Assembly (NCBI RefSeq): GCF_018122735.1
Contig: NZ_JAGRRD010000001.1
Location: forward strand, 1,010,536 to 1,046,785
Length of the DNA: 36,250 nt
DNA from: Azoarcus sp. L1K30
GTDB lineage: Bacteria > Pseudomonadota > Gammaproteobacteria > Burkholderiales > Rhodocyclaceae
Direction of reading: 5' to 3'
Under the pieces are notes generated by a model. The model was not told the origin of the DNA and searched no databases. It saw only the letters and a list, made by a program, of their open reading frames with translations. A program made the translations under genes and the position numbers. Shown here in pieces: positions 16,587 through 25,445 of this stretch. Position 1 is the first letter of the stretch; each line of letters starts with the position of its first letter.

Positions 16587-17738
16587 ATGATGTTGAAGAA
16601 AATCCCCGCTGCCATTGCACTTGCCACCCTTGCCTCCTTTGCCGGCAGCGCGCTGGCACAGGTCAAGGTCGGCGTCATTTCGTCGGCCACCGGTCCCACC
16701 GCGCTGGTCGGCATCCCGCAGAAGAACACCGTGCCGCTGCTGCCGACCAAGGTGGGCGACCTGAACGTCGAGTACATTGCGCTCGATGATGCATCGGACT
16801 CCACTGCCTCGGTCACCGCCGTCAAGAAGCTGCTGAGCGAAGAGAAGGTCGACGCCATCATCGGGCCCTCGGGTTCGCCTAACGCCATGGGCGCAATCCA
16901 GTTCGTCGCCGAAGCCGGGGTGCCGATGCTGGCGCCGGTCGGCACCGCCGCCGTCGTGCTGCCGATGACCGATCAGAAGAAGTGGGTGTTCAAGACCACC
17001 CAGAACGACGATATCATCGCCAAGGCGCTCGCCGATCATATGGTCAAGGCTGGGGTGAAGACGCTCGGTCTGATCGGTACCGCCGATCCCTACGGTGAAA
17101 ACTGGGCCAAGGTGATGGGCGGTCTTGCCGAGGCCAACGGCATCAAGATCGTGGCCAGCGAGAAGTTCCAGCGCTCGGACAGTTCGGTTACCGGCCAGGC
17201 GCTGAAGATTCTCGGCGCCAAGCCGGACGCCGTGCTGGTGACAGCGCCGGGTGGCCCGTCGGTGCTGCCGCAGACCACGCTGTTCGACATGGGCTACAAG
17301 GGCCAGATGTACCAGACCCACGGCGCCGCCCTGCCCGACTTCCTCAAGCTCGGCGGCAAGAAGGTCGAAGGCACCATTCTCGCCGCCAGCCTGATGCTGG
17401 TGCTGCCGGAAATCGCCGACAGCAACCCGTCGAAGAAGGTCGCGGCCGACTATATCGCCGCCTACGAGAAGCTGCATGGCAACAAGCCGGCCACCTTTGG
17501 TGCCAATGTCTATGACGCCGGCCTGCTGCTGAAGCAGGCCATCCCGATCGCCGCAAAGGCCGGCAAGCCGGGTACGGCAGAATTCCGCGCCGGTCTGCGC
17601 GACGCACTGGAGCAGACCAAGGAGCTGGTCGGCACTCAGGGCGTGTACAACATGACGCCGGCCGACCACAGCGGCTTCGACGAGCGTGGCCGCGTCCTGA
17701 TCACGGTGAAGGACGGCAACTGGACGCTGCTGAAGTAA
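16587..17738 (+). CDS. Branched-chain-amino-acid-type ABC transporter substrate-binding protein (LivK-like)
   Basis: A 383-aa periplasmic binding protein of the leucine-binding (Peripla_BP_6) family. A signal peptide covers residues 1-25 (positively charged start, hydrophobic core, cleavage after SALA before QVKVG). The mature protein opens with VKVGVISSATGPTALVG and contains IIGPSGSPNAMGAIQFVAEAG, as in Liv-type receptors. Betaproteobacteria use such receptors widely for aromatic acids, so in this operon the ligand is more likely the pathway substrate than an amino acid. It is followed by 276 bases (17739-18014) with an imperfect hairpin at 17768-17792 and no gene. That is typical of a receptor gene expressed more strongly than its permease. 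Confidence 0.87.
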   Translation: MMLKKIPAAIALATLASFAGSALAQVKVGVISSATGPTALVGIPQKNTVPLLPTKVGDLNVEYIALDDASDSTASVTAVKKLLSEEKVDAIIGPSGSPNAMGAIQFVAEAGVPMLAPVGTAAVVLPMTDQKKWVFKTTQNDDIIAKALADHMVKAGVKTLGLIGTADPYGENWAKVMGGLAEANGIKIVASEKFQRSDSSVTGQALKILGAKPDAVLVTAPGGPSVLPQTTLFDMGYKGQMYQTHGAALPDFLKLGGKKVEGTILAASLMLVLPEIADSNPSKKVAADYIAAYEKLHGNKPATFGANVYDAGLLLKQAIPIAAKAGKPGTAEFRAGLRDALEQTKELVGTQGVYNMTPADHSGFDERGRVLITVKDGNWTLLK

Positions 17739-18014
17739 GCCGCGCCGGACAGCCACACATCCATCACGCCGCCCGTCTGCCGACGGCGCGGCAATGAGGC
17801 AGAGCGACTGCCGGACGCCGGTCCGGTGGTTTCACCTGCCCTGATGTCCCGGAACAGCCGGGCAACGCCAGGACGACCCCTGCGGTGCCCGCTTAGCCGG
17901 CGGATTCGCTCACCCGCGAATTTCGCAGCACCGGGATACTTGGCGCCAAACGCGCTGCGCTGCCGAACGCCTTGCCTCGAAGCAGGGTGGCGGCCCCCGA
18001 CAACAGGACGCACC

Positions 18015-19052
18015 ATGAATCTGCAGATCGCAATGTTTCTCGGGCAGGACGGGATCACCAACGGCGCTGTCTATGCGCTGCTGGCCCTGTCCATCCTGCT
18101 CGTATTCACCGTCACCCGGGTACTGTTCATTCCGCAGGGCGAGTTCGTGACCTTTGGCGCGCTTACCATGGCCACGCTGCAGGCAGGCCATGCAACCGGC
18201 CTGGTCTGGCTGCTCGCCGGAATGGCCGTAGTCGAAGCGACGATCGACCTTCTTGAACGGTTCCGCCGCCAGGGCAGCATCCGCCCGCCTGCCAGGCTCC
18301 TGATCAAGCTGATCTATCCTTTCATACTCGCGCTGGTGCTATACACCTTGCCATTGGCAAGCCTGTCGATGCCGCTCCAGGCTGCGCTCACATTCGCGCT
18401 CGTGGTGCCGCTGGGGCCGCTGTTCTACCGCCTTTTCTATCAACCCATCGCAACCGCGCCGGTACTGGTTCTGCTAATCGTCTCGATCGCGGTGCATGTC
18501 GCAATGGTCGGCATCGGATTGCTGATCTTCGGTCCGGGCGGCGCCAAGACCCTGCCATTTTCCGACGCCAGCTTCCCGCTCGGTCCGATCACCCTCAACA
18601 GTCAGACGCTGTGGGTCATCGCCGCCTCGCTCGGACTGATCGTCGCGCTCTACCAGTTCTTCGAGCGCACGGTGTATGGCAAAGCGCTGCGCGCCACCGC
18701 GATCAACCGTGTCGGTGCGCGCCTGATGGGCATCTCGCCGATATTCGCAGGCAAGGCGAGCTTTTTTCTTGCCGCCTTCATCGGCACGCTGTCGGGCATC
18801 CTGATTGCACCGATCACCACGATCTATTACGACTCCGGTTTCATCATCAGCCTCAAGGGCTTCATCGGTTCGATCATCGGCGGGCTGGTGAGTTACCCGG
18901 TGGCAGCGCTCGGCGCCCTGCTGGTAGGCATGATCGAAGCCTTCTCGGCCTTCTGGGCCAGTACTTACAAGGAAGTCATCGTGTTCACCCTGATCATCCC
19001 CTTCCTGTTGTGGCGCTCGCTGACGGTCCGTCACGTGGAGGAAGAAGAATGA
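18015..19052 (+). CDS. ABC transporter permease (LivH-like)
   Basis: A 345-aa inner-membrane permease of the LivH family with about eight hydrophobic segments. It starts [25 protein letters not shown], the usual first membrane helix, and contains [19 protein letters not shown], the coupling-helix region that contacts the ATPase, and [20 protein letters not shown] near the end. The ATG at 18015 fits the family N-terminus; the open frame upstream has no family counterpart. Its TGA overlaps the livM ATG as ATGA. The product itself looks intact, although the rest of the transporter downstream is not. Confidence 0.87.
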   Translation: MNLQIAMFLGQDGITNGAVYALLALSILLVFTVTRVLFIPQGEFVTFGALTMATLQAGHATGLVWLLAGMAVVEATIDLLERFRRQGSIRPPARLLIKLIYPFILALVLYTLPLASLSMPLQAALTFALVVPLGPLFYRLFYQPIATAPVLVLLIVSIAVHVAMVGIGLLIFGPGGAKTLPFSDASFPLGPITLNSQTLWVIAASLGLIVALYQFFERTVYGKALRATAINRVGARLMGISPIFAGKASFFLAAFIGTLSGILIAPITTIYYDSGFIISLKGFIGSIIGGLVSYPVAALGALLVGMIEAFSAFWASTYKEVIVFTLIIPFLLWRSLTVRHVEEEE

Positions 19053-19921
19053 GCGCCCGTCTTCCCATCGAGCCTGCCGTACCCGACGCCAGCCGAAGCG
19101 CGTCTGCGCAACTGTCACCGCGCCTCGTGCTGGGCGTTTTCCTCGGCGTGCTGTTGATCGCGCCGCTGGTGCTGCCGCCGTTCTACGTCACGCTGCTCAA
19201 CTACATCGGGCTGTACGCCATGGTGGCGCTGGGGCTGGTGCTGCTCACCGGGGTCGGGGGCTTGACCAGCTTCGGCCAGGCTGCCTTCGTCGGTCTGGGG
19301 GCCTACACCACCGGGGTGCTCACCACCGCCACCGATCTGCCGGGCTGGCTGGCCTGGCTGGGCGGCTCGCCGTGGCTGGCGCTGGTGGTCGGGCTGGTGT
19401 TTACCGCGGTGGTGGCCATCGTGCTCGGCTCACTCACCTTGAAGCTGTCGGGTCACTTCCTGCCGCTGGGCACGATCGCCTGGGGCATCTCACTGTACTT
19501 CCTGTTCGGCACCATGGAGACGCTCGGGGGGCACACCGGCCTGACCGGCATCCCGCCGATCTCGATCTTCGGCTGGACGCTCGACCAGGGCGAGGAGATC
19601 TTCTACCTGATCTGGGTCTTCCTGCTGTCCGCGGTGCTGACCACGCAAAACCTGCTCGACTCGCGCGAAGGCCGGGCGATCCGCGCCCTGAAGGGCGGCA
19701 TGGTGATGGCCGAGGCGATGGGGGTGAACACCTCGCGCTCGCGCATGATCATCTTCGTCATCGCCGCCCTGCACGCCTGCGCCTCGGGCTGGCTGTACGC
19801 GCACATGCAGCGCTTCGTGAACCCGACTCCGTTCGGGCTGCACATCGGCATCGAGTACCTGTTCATGGCCGTGGTCGGCGGGGCCGGTCATGTGTGGGGG
19901 GCGCTGGTCGGGGCGGCTCTC
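19049..19921 (+). pseudogene. ABC transporter permease livM, 3'-truncated and joined out of frame to livF
   Basis: About 290 codons of a LivM-type permease: hydrophobic segments from residue 25 on, [31 protein letters not shown], the coupling region [21 protein letters not shown], and [17 protein letters not shown]. After that last motif the family would continue through the final helices. Here similarity stops at about 19910-19920 and the DNA continues as livF in another frame. The frame itself stays open to 20455, but its translation becomes Arg/Gly-rich shadow sequence. The C-terminal permease part, the livG ATPase and the start of livF are all missing. Either the importer is broken in this strain or the assembly has lost about 1 kb or more. 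Confidence 0.8.
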
Positions 19922-20440
19922 GGCCATCATGGGGGTGCTCGGCTCCAGGGGCCAGGTGGCTTTCGACGGCAGTATCGAGTCGGTCCCCGAAGTCGAGCGC
20001 ATGGTCGCGCGCGGCATGAATCTGGTGCCCGAGAAGCGCGAGCTCTTCGGCGAGATGACGGTAGAGGACAACCTCACGCTGGGCGCGTTCCAGCGCTACC
20101 GCTCGGGCAAGCGCGATCAGGCGCAGACCATGGAGGAGGTCTACACCCTGTTCCCGCGCCTGAAGGAGCGCCGCGGCCAGCTCGCCGGCACGCTGTCGGG
20201 CGGCGAGCGCCAGATGCTGGCGGTGGGGCGCGCGCTGATGGCCAAGCCCAAGCTGCTGATGCTCGACGAACCGAGCCTGGGGCTGGCGCCGCTGATCGTG
20301 CGCGAGATCTTCCGCATCATCGCCGAGCTGCGCCGGCGCGGGGTGTCGATCCTGCTGGTGGAGCAGAACGCCCGTGCCGCGCTGCAGGTGGCCGACTACG
20401 CCTATGTGCTCGAGACCGGCACGATCGCGATGGAAGGGCC
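19917..20440 (+). pseudogene. ABC transporter ATPase livF, truncated at both ends
   Basis: The frame contains [18 protein letters not shown], then a LivF-type ATPase body: [17 protein letters not shown], the ABC signature [15 protein letters not shown], Walker [15 protein letters not shown] and the switch-region [11 protein letters not shown]. The Walker A loop, which should lie just before LSAIMG, is absent because of the junction with livM. At the other end the frame leaves the family after [10 protein letters not shown], where 15-20 residues should follow, and runs into opposing etfB DNA. Without Walker A it could not hydrolyse ATP. No start codon with a ribosome binding site is present for it. 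Confidence 0.82.
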
Positions 20441-20490
20441 ACCTTCACGTTGTAGTCAACCACGCGTTTGACCGGGACCAGAATCTTCAT
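20441..20490 (-). pseudogene. etfB: etfB 5' fragment (electron transfer flavoprotein beta subunit, first codons only)
   Basis: On the minus strand an ATG at 20490, with GGAG upstream, opens [17 protein letters not shown], the highly conserved N-terminus of EtfB. After 17 codons the match ends at about 20441, where the opposing livF fragment begins. The gene lies 43 bases downstream of the CoA-transferase and gcdH, whose electron acceptor is ETF, so its position is natural. The body of etfB and any etfA are absent. Together with the livM/livF junction this marks a second break within 530 bases. Confidence 0.78.
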
Positions 20491-20533
20491 ACTCAATCTC
20501 CATCGTTCGTGTTGAACAGGCCGGCGGCCACGC

Positions 20534-21754
20534 TCAGATCACGCCCGCGCCTTTCAGCGCGTCGATCTCTGCCACGCTCAGCCCCAGTGTGCCCTGCAGA
20601 ATCTGTTCTGTATGTTCGCCCAATGCCGGCGGCGGCGACCGATATTCGACCGGCGTCACGGAAAAGCGCATCGGGTTTGCCACCAGCGAGACCGAACCCG
20701 CCAGCGGATGCGGCATGTCGATCTTGAGCCCGCGCGACTGCACCTGAGGGTCAGCGAACACGTCGGCAAGCGTATTGATCGGCCCGCAGGGTACCGCTTT
20801 TGCCTCGAGTGCAGCAATCCAGTCGGCCGTGCTGCGTTCGATCGTCAGGTGTTTGAGCGCCGGAATCAGCGTCGAGCGGTTCTCCACCCGCGCTCGATTG
20901 GTCGCGTAGCGCGGATCGGTCGCGAGTTCGGGCCGGCCAGCTTCGGCACAGAAGCGGGCGAACTGTGCGTCGTTGCCAATGGCCAGAATCATGTAGCCGT
21001 CCGCGGTGGGAAAATCCTGGTAAGGCACGATGTTCGGATGCGCATTGCCAAGCCGCTTCGGATTCTGTCCGGTGGTCAGATAGTTCATCGCCTGGTTGGC
21101 GAGGCAGGCGACCTGCACGTCAAGCAGCGCCATGTCGATAAACTGCCCTTCACCACTGCGCTCGCGCCAGGCGAGCGCGGCCTGAATGGCATTGGTCGCA
21201 TACAGACCGGTCAGGATGTCGGTGAGCGCGACGCCGACCTTCATGGGACCACCGCCCTCCTCTGCGTCAGGTCGCCCTGTCAGGCTCATCAACCCACCCA
21301 GCCCCTGGATCAGAAAGTCATATCCGGCACGCGGCGCGTAGGGACCATTCTGACCGAAGCCGGTGATCGAGCAATACACTAGGCGCGGATTGACCGCCTT
21401 CAGTGATGCATAGTCCAGCCCGTACTGGGCCAGCCCGCCAAGCTTGAAGTTCTCGATCACCACATCCGACTCGGCAGCCAGCCTCTTCACCAGCGCCTGA
21501 CCCTCGGCACAGGTGATGTCGATGGTGATCGAGCGCTTGTTGCGATTGGCGCACAGGTAGTAGGCGGCCACCGACGTGTTTTCGCCGGCCGCATCCTTGA
21601 GATAGGGCGGCCCCCAGCCGCGGGTGTCGTCGCCCGCTCCGGGGCGTTCGACCTTGATCACGTCTGCTCCGAGGTCTGCCAGCATCTGCCCGGCCCAAGG
21701 GCCGGCCAGGATGCGCGACAGATCGAGTACGCGGATGTGCGAAAGTGCGCCCAT
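20534..21754 (-). CDS. Class III (CaiB/BaiF) CoA-transferase, probably glutarate-type
   Basis: A 406-aa family III CoA-transferase, which moves CoA between carboxylic acids through an aspartyl-CoA intermediate. It opens MGALSHIRVLDLSRILAGPWAGQ and has the ADVIKVERPG and ANRNKRSITID segments. The expected catalytic aspartate lies in the conserved region around GVALTDILTGLYA. The start is one base beyond the gcdH stop, so the two are tightly coupled. In this arrangement (LysR, gcdH, CoA-transferase, etfB) the transferase most likely makes glutaryl-CoA from glutarate using another acyl-CoA. That role is inferred from context; crotonobetaine- or succinate-type transferases look similar. Confidence 0.85.
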   Translation of the reverse strand: MGALSHIRVLDLSRILAGPWAGQMLADLGADVIKVERPGAGDDTRGWGPPYLKDAAGENTSVAAYYLCANRNKRSITIDITCAEGQALVKRLAAESDVVIENFKLGGLAQYGLDYASLKAVNPRLVYCSITGFGQNGPYAPRAGYDFLIQGLGGLMSLTGRPDAEEGGGPMKVGVALTDILTGLYATNAIQAALAWRERSGEGQFIDMALLDVQVACLANQAMNYLTTGQNPKRLGNAHPNIVPYQDFPTADGYMILAIGNDAQFARFCAEAGRPELATDPRYATNRARVENRSTLIPALKHLTIERSTADWIAALEAKAVPCGPINTLADVFADPQVQSRGLKIDMPHPLAGSVSLVANPMRFSVTPVEYRSPPPALGEHTEQILQGTLGLSVAEIDALKGAGVI

Positions 21755-21755
21755 G

Positions 21756-22943
21756 TCAGTTGCTGAACGCAGCGATGCCGGTGATGGCGCGGCCGAGAAT
21801 CAGCGCATGCACGTCGTGCGTGCCCTCGTAGGTGTTCACCACCTCCAGGTTCACCAGGTGACGCGCCACGCAGAACTCGTCCGAGATGCCGTTGCCGCCG
21901 AGCATGTCGCGCGCCATGCGGGCGATGTCCAGCGACTTGCCGCAGCTGTTGCGCTTGATGATCGAGGTGATCTCGACCGCCGCATTGCCCTCGTCCTTCA
22001 GCCGCCCGACCCGCAGGCAGCTCTGCAGCCCCAGCGTGATCTCGGTGAGCATGTCGGCGAGCTTCTTCTGCACCAGCTGGTTGGCCGCCAGCGGACGGCC
22101 GAACTGCTTGCGGTCCATCGTGTATTGACGCGCGGTTTCGTAGCAGGCCTCGGCCGCACCGAGCGCGCCCCACGCAATGCCGTAACGCGCCGAGTTCAGG
22201 CAGGTGAAGGGGCCCTTGAGGCCACGCACCGTCGGGAAGGCGTTCTCTTCCGGGCAGAACACTTCGTCCATGACGATCTCGCCGGTGATCGACGCACGCA
22301 GGCCGACCTTGCCGTGAATCGCCGGCGCCGACAGCCCCTTCCAGCCCTTCTCCAGCACGAAGCCGCGGATCTGGCCTTCGTCGTCCTTGGCCCACACCAC
22401 GAACACGTCGGCGATCGGGCTGTTGGTGATCCACATCTTCGAACCCGACAGGCTGTAGCCGCCATCGACCTTGCGCGCACGCGTCACCATGCTGCCCGGG
22501 TCGGAGCCGTGGTTGGGCTCGGTCAGGCCGAAGCAGCCCACCCATTCGCCAGTGGCGAGCTTGGGCAGGTACTTCCGCTTGGTGGCTTCGTTGCCGAATT
22601 CGTTGATCGGCACCATCACCAGCGAACTCTGCACGCTCATCATCGAGCGGTAGCCGGAATCCACACGCTCCACTTCACGCGCGATCAGGCCGTAGCACAC
22701 GTAGTTCATGCCGGCGCCGCCGTACTCTTCCGGAATGGTCGGCCCGAGAAGACCGAGTTCGCCCATTTCGTTGAAGATCTCGCGGTCGGTCTTCTCGTGG
22801 CGGAAGGCTTCCTGCACGCGCGGCAGCAGCTTCTCCTGGCAGTAGGCGCGCGCCGTGTCGCGTACCATGCGTTCGACGTCGGTCAGCTGGCCGTCCAGAA
22901 AGAGGGGGTCTGCCCAGTCGAACGCGGTTTTGCCTGCAGCCAT
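21756..22943 (-). CDS. gcdH: Glutaryl-CoA dehydrogenase (decarboxylating)
   Basis: A 395-aa FAD acyl-CoA dehydrogenase that oxidises and decarboxylates glutaryl-CoA to crotonyl-CoA, passing electrons to ETF. Family marks are [15 protein letters not shown] (flavin and substrate contacts), [33 protein letters not shown] and the C-terminal [20 protein letters not shown], whose Glu in YEGTHD is the catalytic base. The start at 22943 was chosen because AGGAG precedes it and the family begins there; a 27-codon extension is not supported. It is divergent from a LysR regulator. Glutaryl-CoA is the end product of anaerobic benzoyl-CoA degradation and of lysine and tryptophan breakdown, consistent with the aromatic lifestyle. 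Confidence 0.93.
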   Translation of the reverse strand: MAAGKTAFDWADPLFLDGQLTDVERMVRDTARAYCQEKLLPRVQEAFRHEKTDREIFNEMGELGLLGPTIPEEYGGAGMNYVCYGLIAREVERVDSGYRSMMSVQSSLVMVPINEFGNEATKRKYLPKLATGEWVGCFGLTEPNHGSDPGSMVTRARKVDGGYSLSGSKMWITNSPIADVFVVWAKDDEGQIRGFVLEKGWKGLSAPAIHGKVGLRASITGEIVMDEVFCPEENAFPTVRGLKGPFTCLNSARYGIAWGALGAAEACYETARQYTMDRKQFGRPLAANQLVQKKLADMLTEITLGLQSCLRVGRLKDEGNAAVEITSIIKRNSCGKSLDIARMARDMLGGNGISDEFCVARHLVNLEVVNTYEGTHDVHALILGRAITGIAAFSN

Positions 22944-23042
22944 GTGGATCTCCTTGAACGAATCTTGGTGGTTGGTTGGCGGCCGCATCGACTGCTCCGC
23001 CCGGTGAATCGATACTAGGCGCACCGGACGCTGTCGGCAAAC

Positions 23043-23074
23043 GAGTATTTCGAAGTAAGCTGTGCGTTTTACTC
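23043..23074. promoter_or_regulatory. Candidate LysR operator between gcdH and its divergent regulator
   Basis: Two overlapping inverted repeats, GAGTA ... TACTC (23043-23074) and AGTAA-N10-TTACT (23054-23073), lie in the middle of the 183-base divergent intergenic region. LysR-type regulators bind such interrupted dyads near their own promoter. No clear core promoters were identified. Confidence 0.4.
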
Positions 23075-23126
23075 ACTCCGACAATCCGATTCATGCTCAA
23101 CACGGCATGCCGGAATATGATCATCC

Positions 23127-24041
23127 ATGCGCCGAAAAATACCGAGCACTGCCGCCCTGCTAGCGTTTGACGCCTCTGCACGGCATGAGAGCTTTACCCT
23201 CGCAGCCGATGAGCTTGCACTGACACAAAGTGCGGTTTGCCGTCAGATTGCGTCCCTGGAAGACTTCCTTGGCGTCAGCCTGTTCCGTCGTACCCGCCGC
23301 GGCGTGCGTCTGACCGAAGCCGGAGAGAGCTACAGTCGGCAGATCGCCGCCCGCCTCGATGCGGTCGAACGCGATACGCTTTCCGTAATGTCGCACCACG
23401 GTCGCGGCGCCACCCTCGAGCTCGCGGTCGTGCCCACCTTCGCCACGCGCTGGCTGTTGCCGCGCCTGCCGGACTTTCTCGCCCAGCACCCGGAAAGCAC
23501 GGTCAACATGAGCACTCGCACCCGTCCCTTCCTGTTCGACGAGACCGAGTTCGACGCCGCGATTTATTTCGGCGACGCCGGCTGGCCCGGTACCGAAGCA
23601 CACTTCCTGATGCATGAGAACACGGTGCCGGTATGCAGCCCGAAACTGCCCGGTGCCAAGCCGGTCATGACCGCAGCCGAAATCGCCGCGCTGCCGCTAC
23701 TGCAGCAGACCACCCGGCCCTATGGCTGGCGGCAGTGGTTCGAGTCGCTCGGCATGCGGGCGGAAAACGACATGGGCGGCCCCCGCCTCGAACTGTTCTC
23801 CATGCTGGCGCAGGCCGCGATCCACCGCCTCGGCGTGGCGCTGATCCCGCCCTTCCTGATTCGCCAGGAGCTCGATGCCGGTGAGCTGATCATGCCTTGT
23901 CCGCACAGCGCGCAGAGCCAGCGCGCCTATTACCTGATCGTGCCCGAGCGCAAGGCCGAGCGTGTTGCACTCGGTGAGTTTCGACAATGGCTGCAGGCGG
24001 AGACCGCACGCTATAGCCAGCGCGATCGCGCTCCGGATTGA
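23127..24041 (+). CDS. LysR-family transcriptional regulator, GcdR-like
   Basis: A 304-aa LysR regulator. An N-terminal winged helix-turn-helix (residues 5-65) contains FTLAADELALTQSAVCRQIASLEDFLGVSLF, and an effector domain follows. The DALA-like motif FDAAIYFGD near residue 140 is characteristic of the GcvA/GcdR branch. It is divergent from gcdH, and such a regulator commonly controls the adjacent glutaryl-CoA genes. The ribosome binding site is weak. The N-terminal start fits the family, and no better upstream start is present. Confidence 0.85.
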   Translation: MRRKIPSTAALLAFDASARHESFTLAADELALTQSAVCRQIASLEDFLGVSLFRRTRRGVRLTEAGESYSRQIAARLDAVERDTLSVMSHHGRGATLELAVVPTFATRWLLPRLPDFLAQHPESTVNMSTRTRPFLFDETEFDAAIYFGDAGWPGTEAHFLMHENTVPVCSPKLPGAKPVMTAAEIAALPLLQQTTRPYGWRQWFESLGMRAENDMGGPRLELFSMLAQAAIHRLGVALIPPFLIRQELDAGELIMPCPHSAQSQRAYYLIVPERKAERVALGEFRQWLQAETARYSQRDRAPD

Positions 24042-24104
24042 TGCTGCTCACGGGCGCCGGCCCCTCGGCAGGCGACGCCACGCAACAGGATGGTCACGAA
24101 ATCG

Positions 24105-24158
24105 GAATATCGTTTTCGTAATTCATTGGTTCGCAACCCGAGGGCACCGGGCTAGATT
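24105..24158 (+). promoter_or_regulatory. Promoter of sbp with shared sulfur-regulon architecture
   Basis: GAATAT (24105-24110), TTGGTT (24126-24131), then exactly 21 bases and a -10-like TAGATT (24153-24158). The -35 position carries GTTCGC, far from consensus, which suggests dependence on an activator. The same TTGGTT-N21-TAnAnT layout precedes ssuA and cysT, and CysB, encoded at 33213, is the obvious candidate activator. Confidence 0.55.
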
Positions 24159-24190
24159 CTCTCCACACATTCCAATTGGAGAGCATCACC

Positions 24191-25201
24191 GTGGCATTCC
24201 ATCTACGCAGATACCTTGTCATGACAGCCGCGCTCGCAGCAACGGGCATCACACCCGCGTGGGCTCAAACGACGCTTCTCAACGTCTCCTACGATCCGAC
24301 GCGAGAGCTCTATCACGCCTATAACCAGGCATTCGCCAGGCACTGGAAAGAGACGACCGGAGAAGATGTCGTCATCAGGCAATCACACGGCGGCGCGGGC
24401 AAGCAGGCACGTGCCGTCATCGACGGTCTCGAAGCCGACATCGTGACGCTGGCACTGGCCTATGACATCGACGCCATCGCCGAAAAGACGGGAAAGATCC
24501 CCGCCGACTGGCAGTCGCGACTGCCGCACAACAGCGCGCCCTATACCTCCACCATCGTATTCCTGGTGCGCAAGGGCAATCCGAAGGGCATCAAGGACTG
24601 GGACGACCTGATCAAGCCCGGGGTCGAGGTGATCACGCCCAACCCCAAGACATCGGGCGGCGCGCGCTGGAATCACCTCGCGGCATGGGGATACGCGCTG
24701 CGGCAGTCCGGTGGCGACGAAGGCAAAGCGCTCGCGTTCCTGACCCAGATCTACAAGCATGTTCCGGTGCTGGACTCAGGGGCTCGCGGATCAACCAATA
24801 CCTTCGTCCAGCGCGGGATCGGCGACGTATTGCTGGCGTGGGAAAACGAAGCCTTTCTGTCCATCAACGAACTCGGCCCGGACAAGTTCGAGATTGTCGT
24901 CCCCTCGGTATCCATCCTCGCCGAACCGCCGGTCACTGTGGTCGACGGCATTACCGACAAGCGCGGCACGACACGGATCGCAAGTGCCTATCTCGAATAT
25001 CTGTATTCGCCCGCTGGCCAGAAGCTCGCAGCACATCACTATTACCGCCCGGCAAAGCCCGAGTTTGCAGATCCCAAGGATCTGGCACGCTTCCCGAAAG
25101 TGAATACATTCACCATCGACCAGGTCTTCGGTGGTTGGCAGAAAGCGCAGAAAACCCACTTCGCCGATGGTGGGATATTCGACCAGATCTATGCCAAGTG
25201 A
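24191..25201 (+). CDS. sbp: Sulfate/thiosulfate ABC transporter periplasmic binding protein
   Basis: A 336-aa periplasmic receptor (Sbp/CysP family) for the CysTWA importer. A signal peptide ends at about TPAWAQ. The mature protein starts [21 protein letters not shown] and contains [14 protein letters not shown] (oxyanion contact region), [17 protein letters not shown] and [17 protein letters not shown], all hallmark stretches. The GTG at 24191 has GGAGA eight bases upstream; a TTG 15 bases earlier is possible but overlaps that site. Its permease genes are 6 kb away in the same direction. It is followed at 18 bases by a small molbindin gene. Confidence 0.92.
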   Translation: MAFHLRRYLVMTAALAATGITPAWAQTTLLNVSYDPTRELYHAYNQAFARHWKETTGEDVVIRQSHGGAGKQARAVIDGLEADIVTLALAYDIDAIAEKTGKIPADWQSRLPHNSAPYTSTIVFLVRKGNPKGIKDWDDLIKPGVEVITPNPKTSGGARWNHLAAWGYALRQSGGDEGKALAFLTQIYKHVPVLDSGARGSTNTFVQRGIGDVLLAWENEAFLSINELGPDKFEIVVPSVSILAEPPVTVVDGITDKRGTTRIASAYLEYLYSPAGQKLAAHHYYRPAKPEFADPKDLARFPKVNTFTIDQVFGGWQKAQKTHFADGGIFDQIYAK

Positions 25202-25219
25202 TCAATCCGGAGCACGCCC

Positions 25220-25435
25220 ATGAGCATTCAAGCCATCAACGTTCGTAACCAGTTCCGTGGCAAGATCAAGGAGATCATCCGCGGCGATGTCGTCAGCGAA
25301 GTAGACGTGCAAACGTCATCCGGCATCGTCACCTCGGTGATCACGACCCGTTCCGTCGATGAACTCGGACTCAAGCCCGGCTCTGAGGTTGTCGCGCTGG
25401 TCAAATCCACCGAAGTCTCGATCGCAAGCCTTTGA
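25220..25435 (+). CDS. Stand-alone molbindin (TOBE/Mop domain) protein
   Basis: A 71-aa single-domain protein with the Mop/TOBE signature: RNQFRGKIKEIIRGDVVSEVDVQ, followed by ITTRSVDELGLKPGSEVVALVKSTEVSIA. Such proteins form oligomeric shells that bind molybdate, tungstate or similar oxyanions in the cytoplasm. GGAG sits seven bases before the ATG. Its place between sbp and a hydrolase inside a sulfur locus suggests a link between oxyanion handling and sulfate uptake, since molybdate and sulfate share shape and charge. That link is inference. Confidence 0.85.
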   Translation: MSIQAINVRNQFRGKIKEIIRGDVVSEVDVQTSSGIVTSVITTRSVDELGLKPGSEVVALVKSTEVSIASL

Positions 25436-25445
25436 GCCCTCTCCG

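Noticed and set aside
17739-18014. Looked for a gene or second receptor in the 276-base gap between the receptor and livH
   Set aside because: Only an imperfect hairpin at 17768-17792 was found; the open frame lacks a ribosome binding site and family features.
19890-20471. livF frame considered as an intact short ATPase gene starting at 19890
   Set aside because: The first codons are livM DNA read in another frame; Walker A is absent and no ribosome binding site precedes the ATG.
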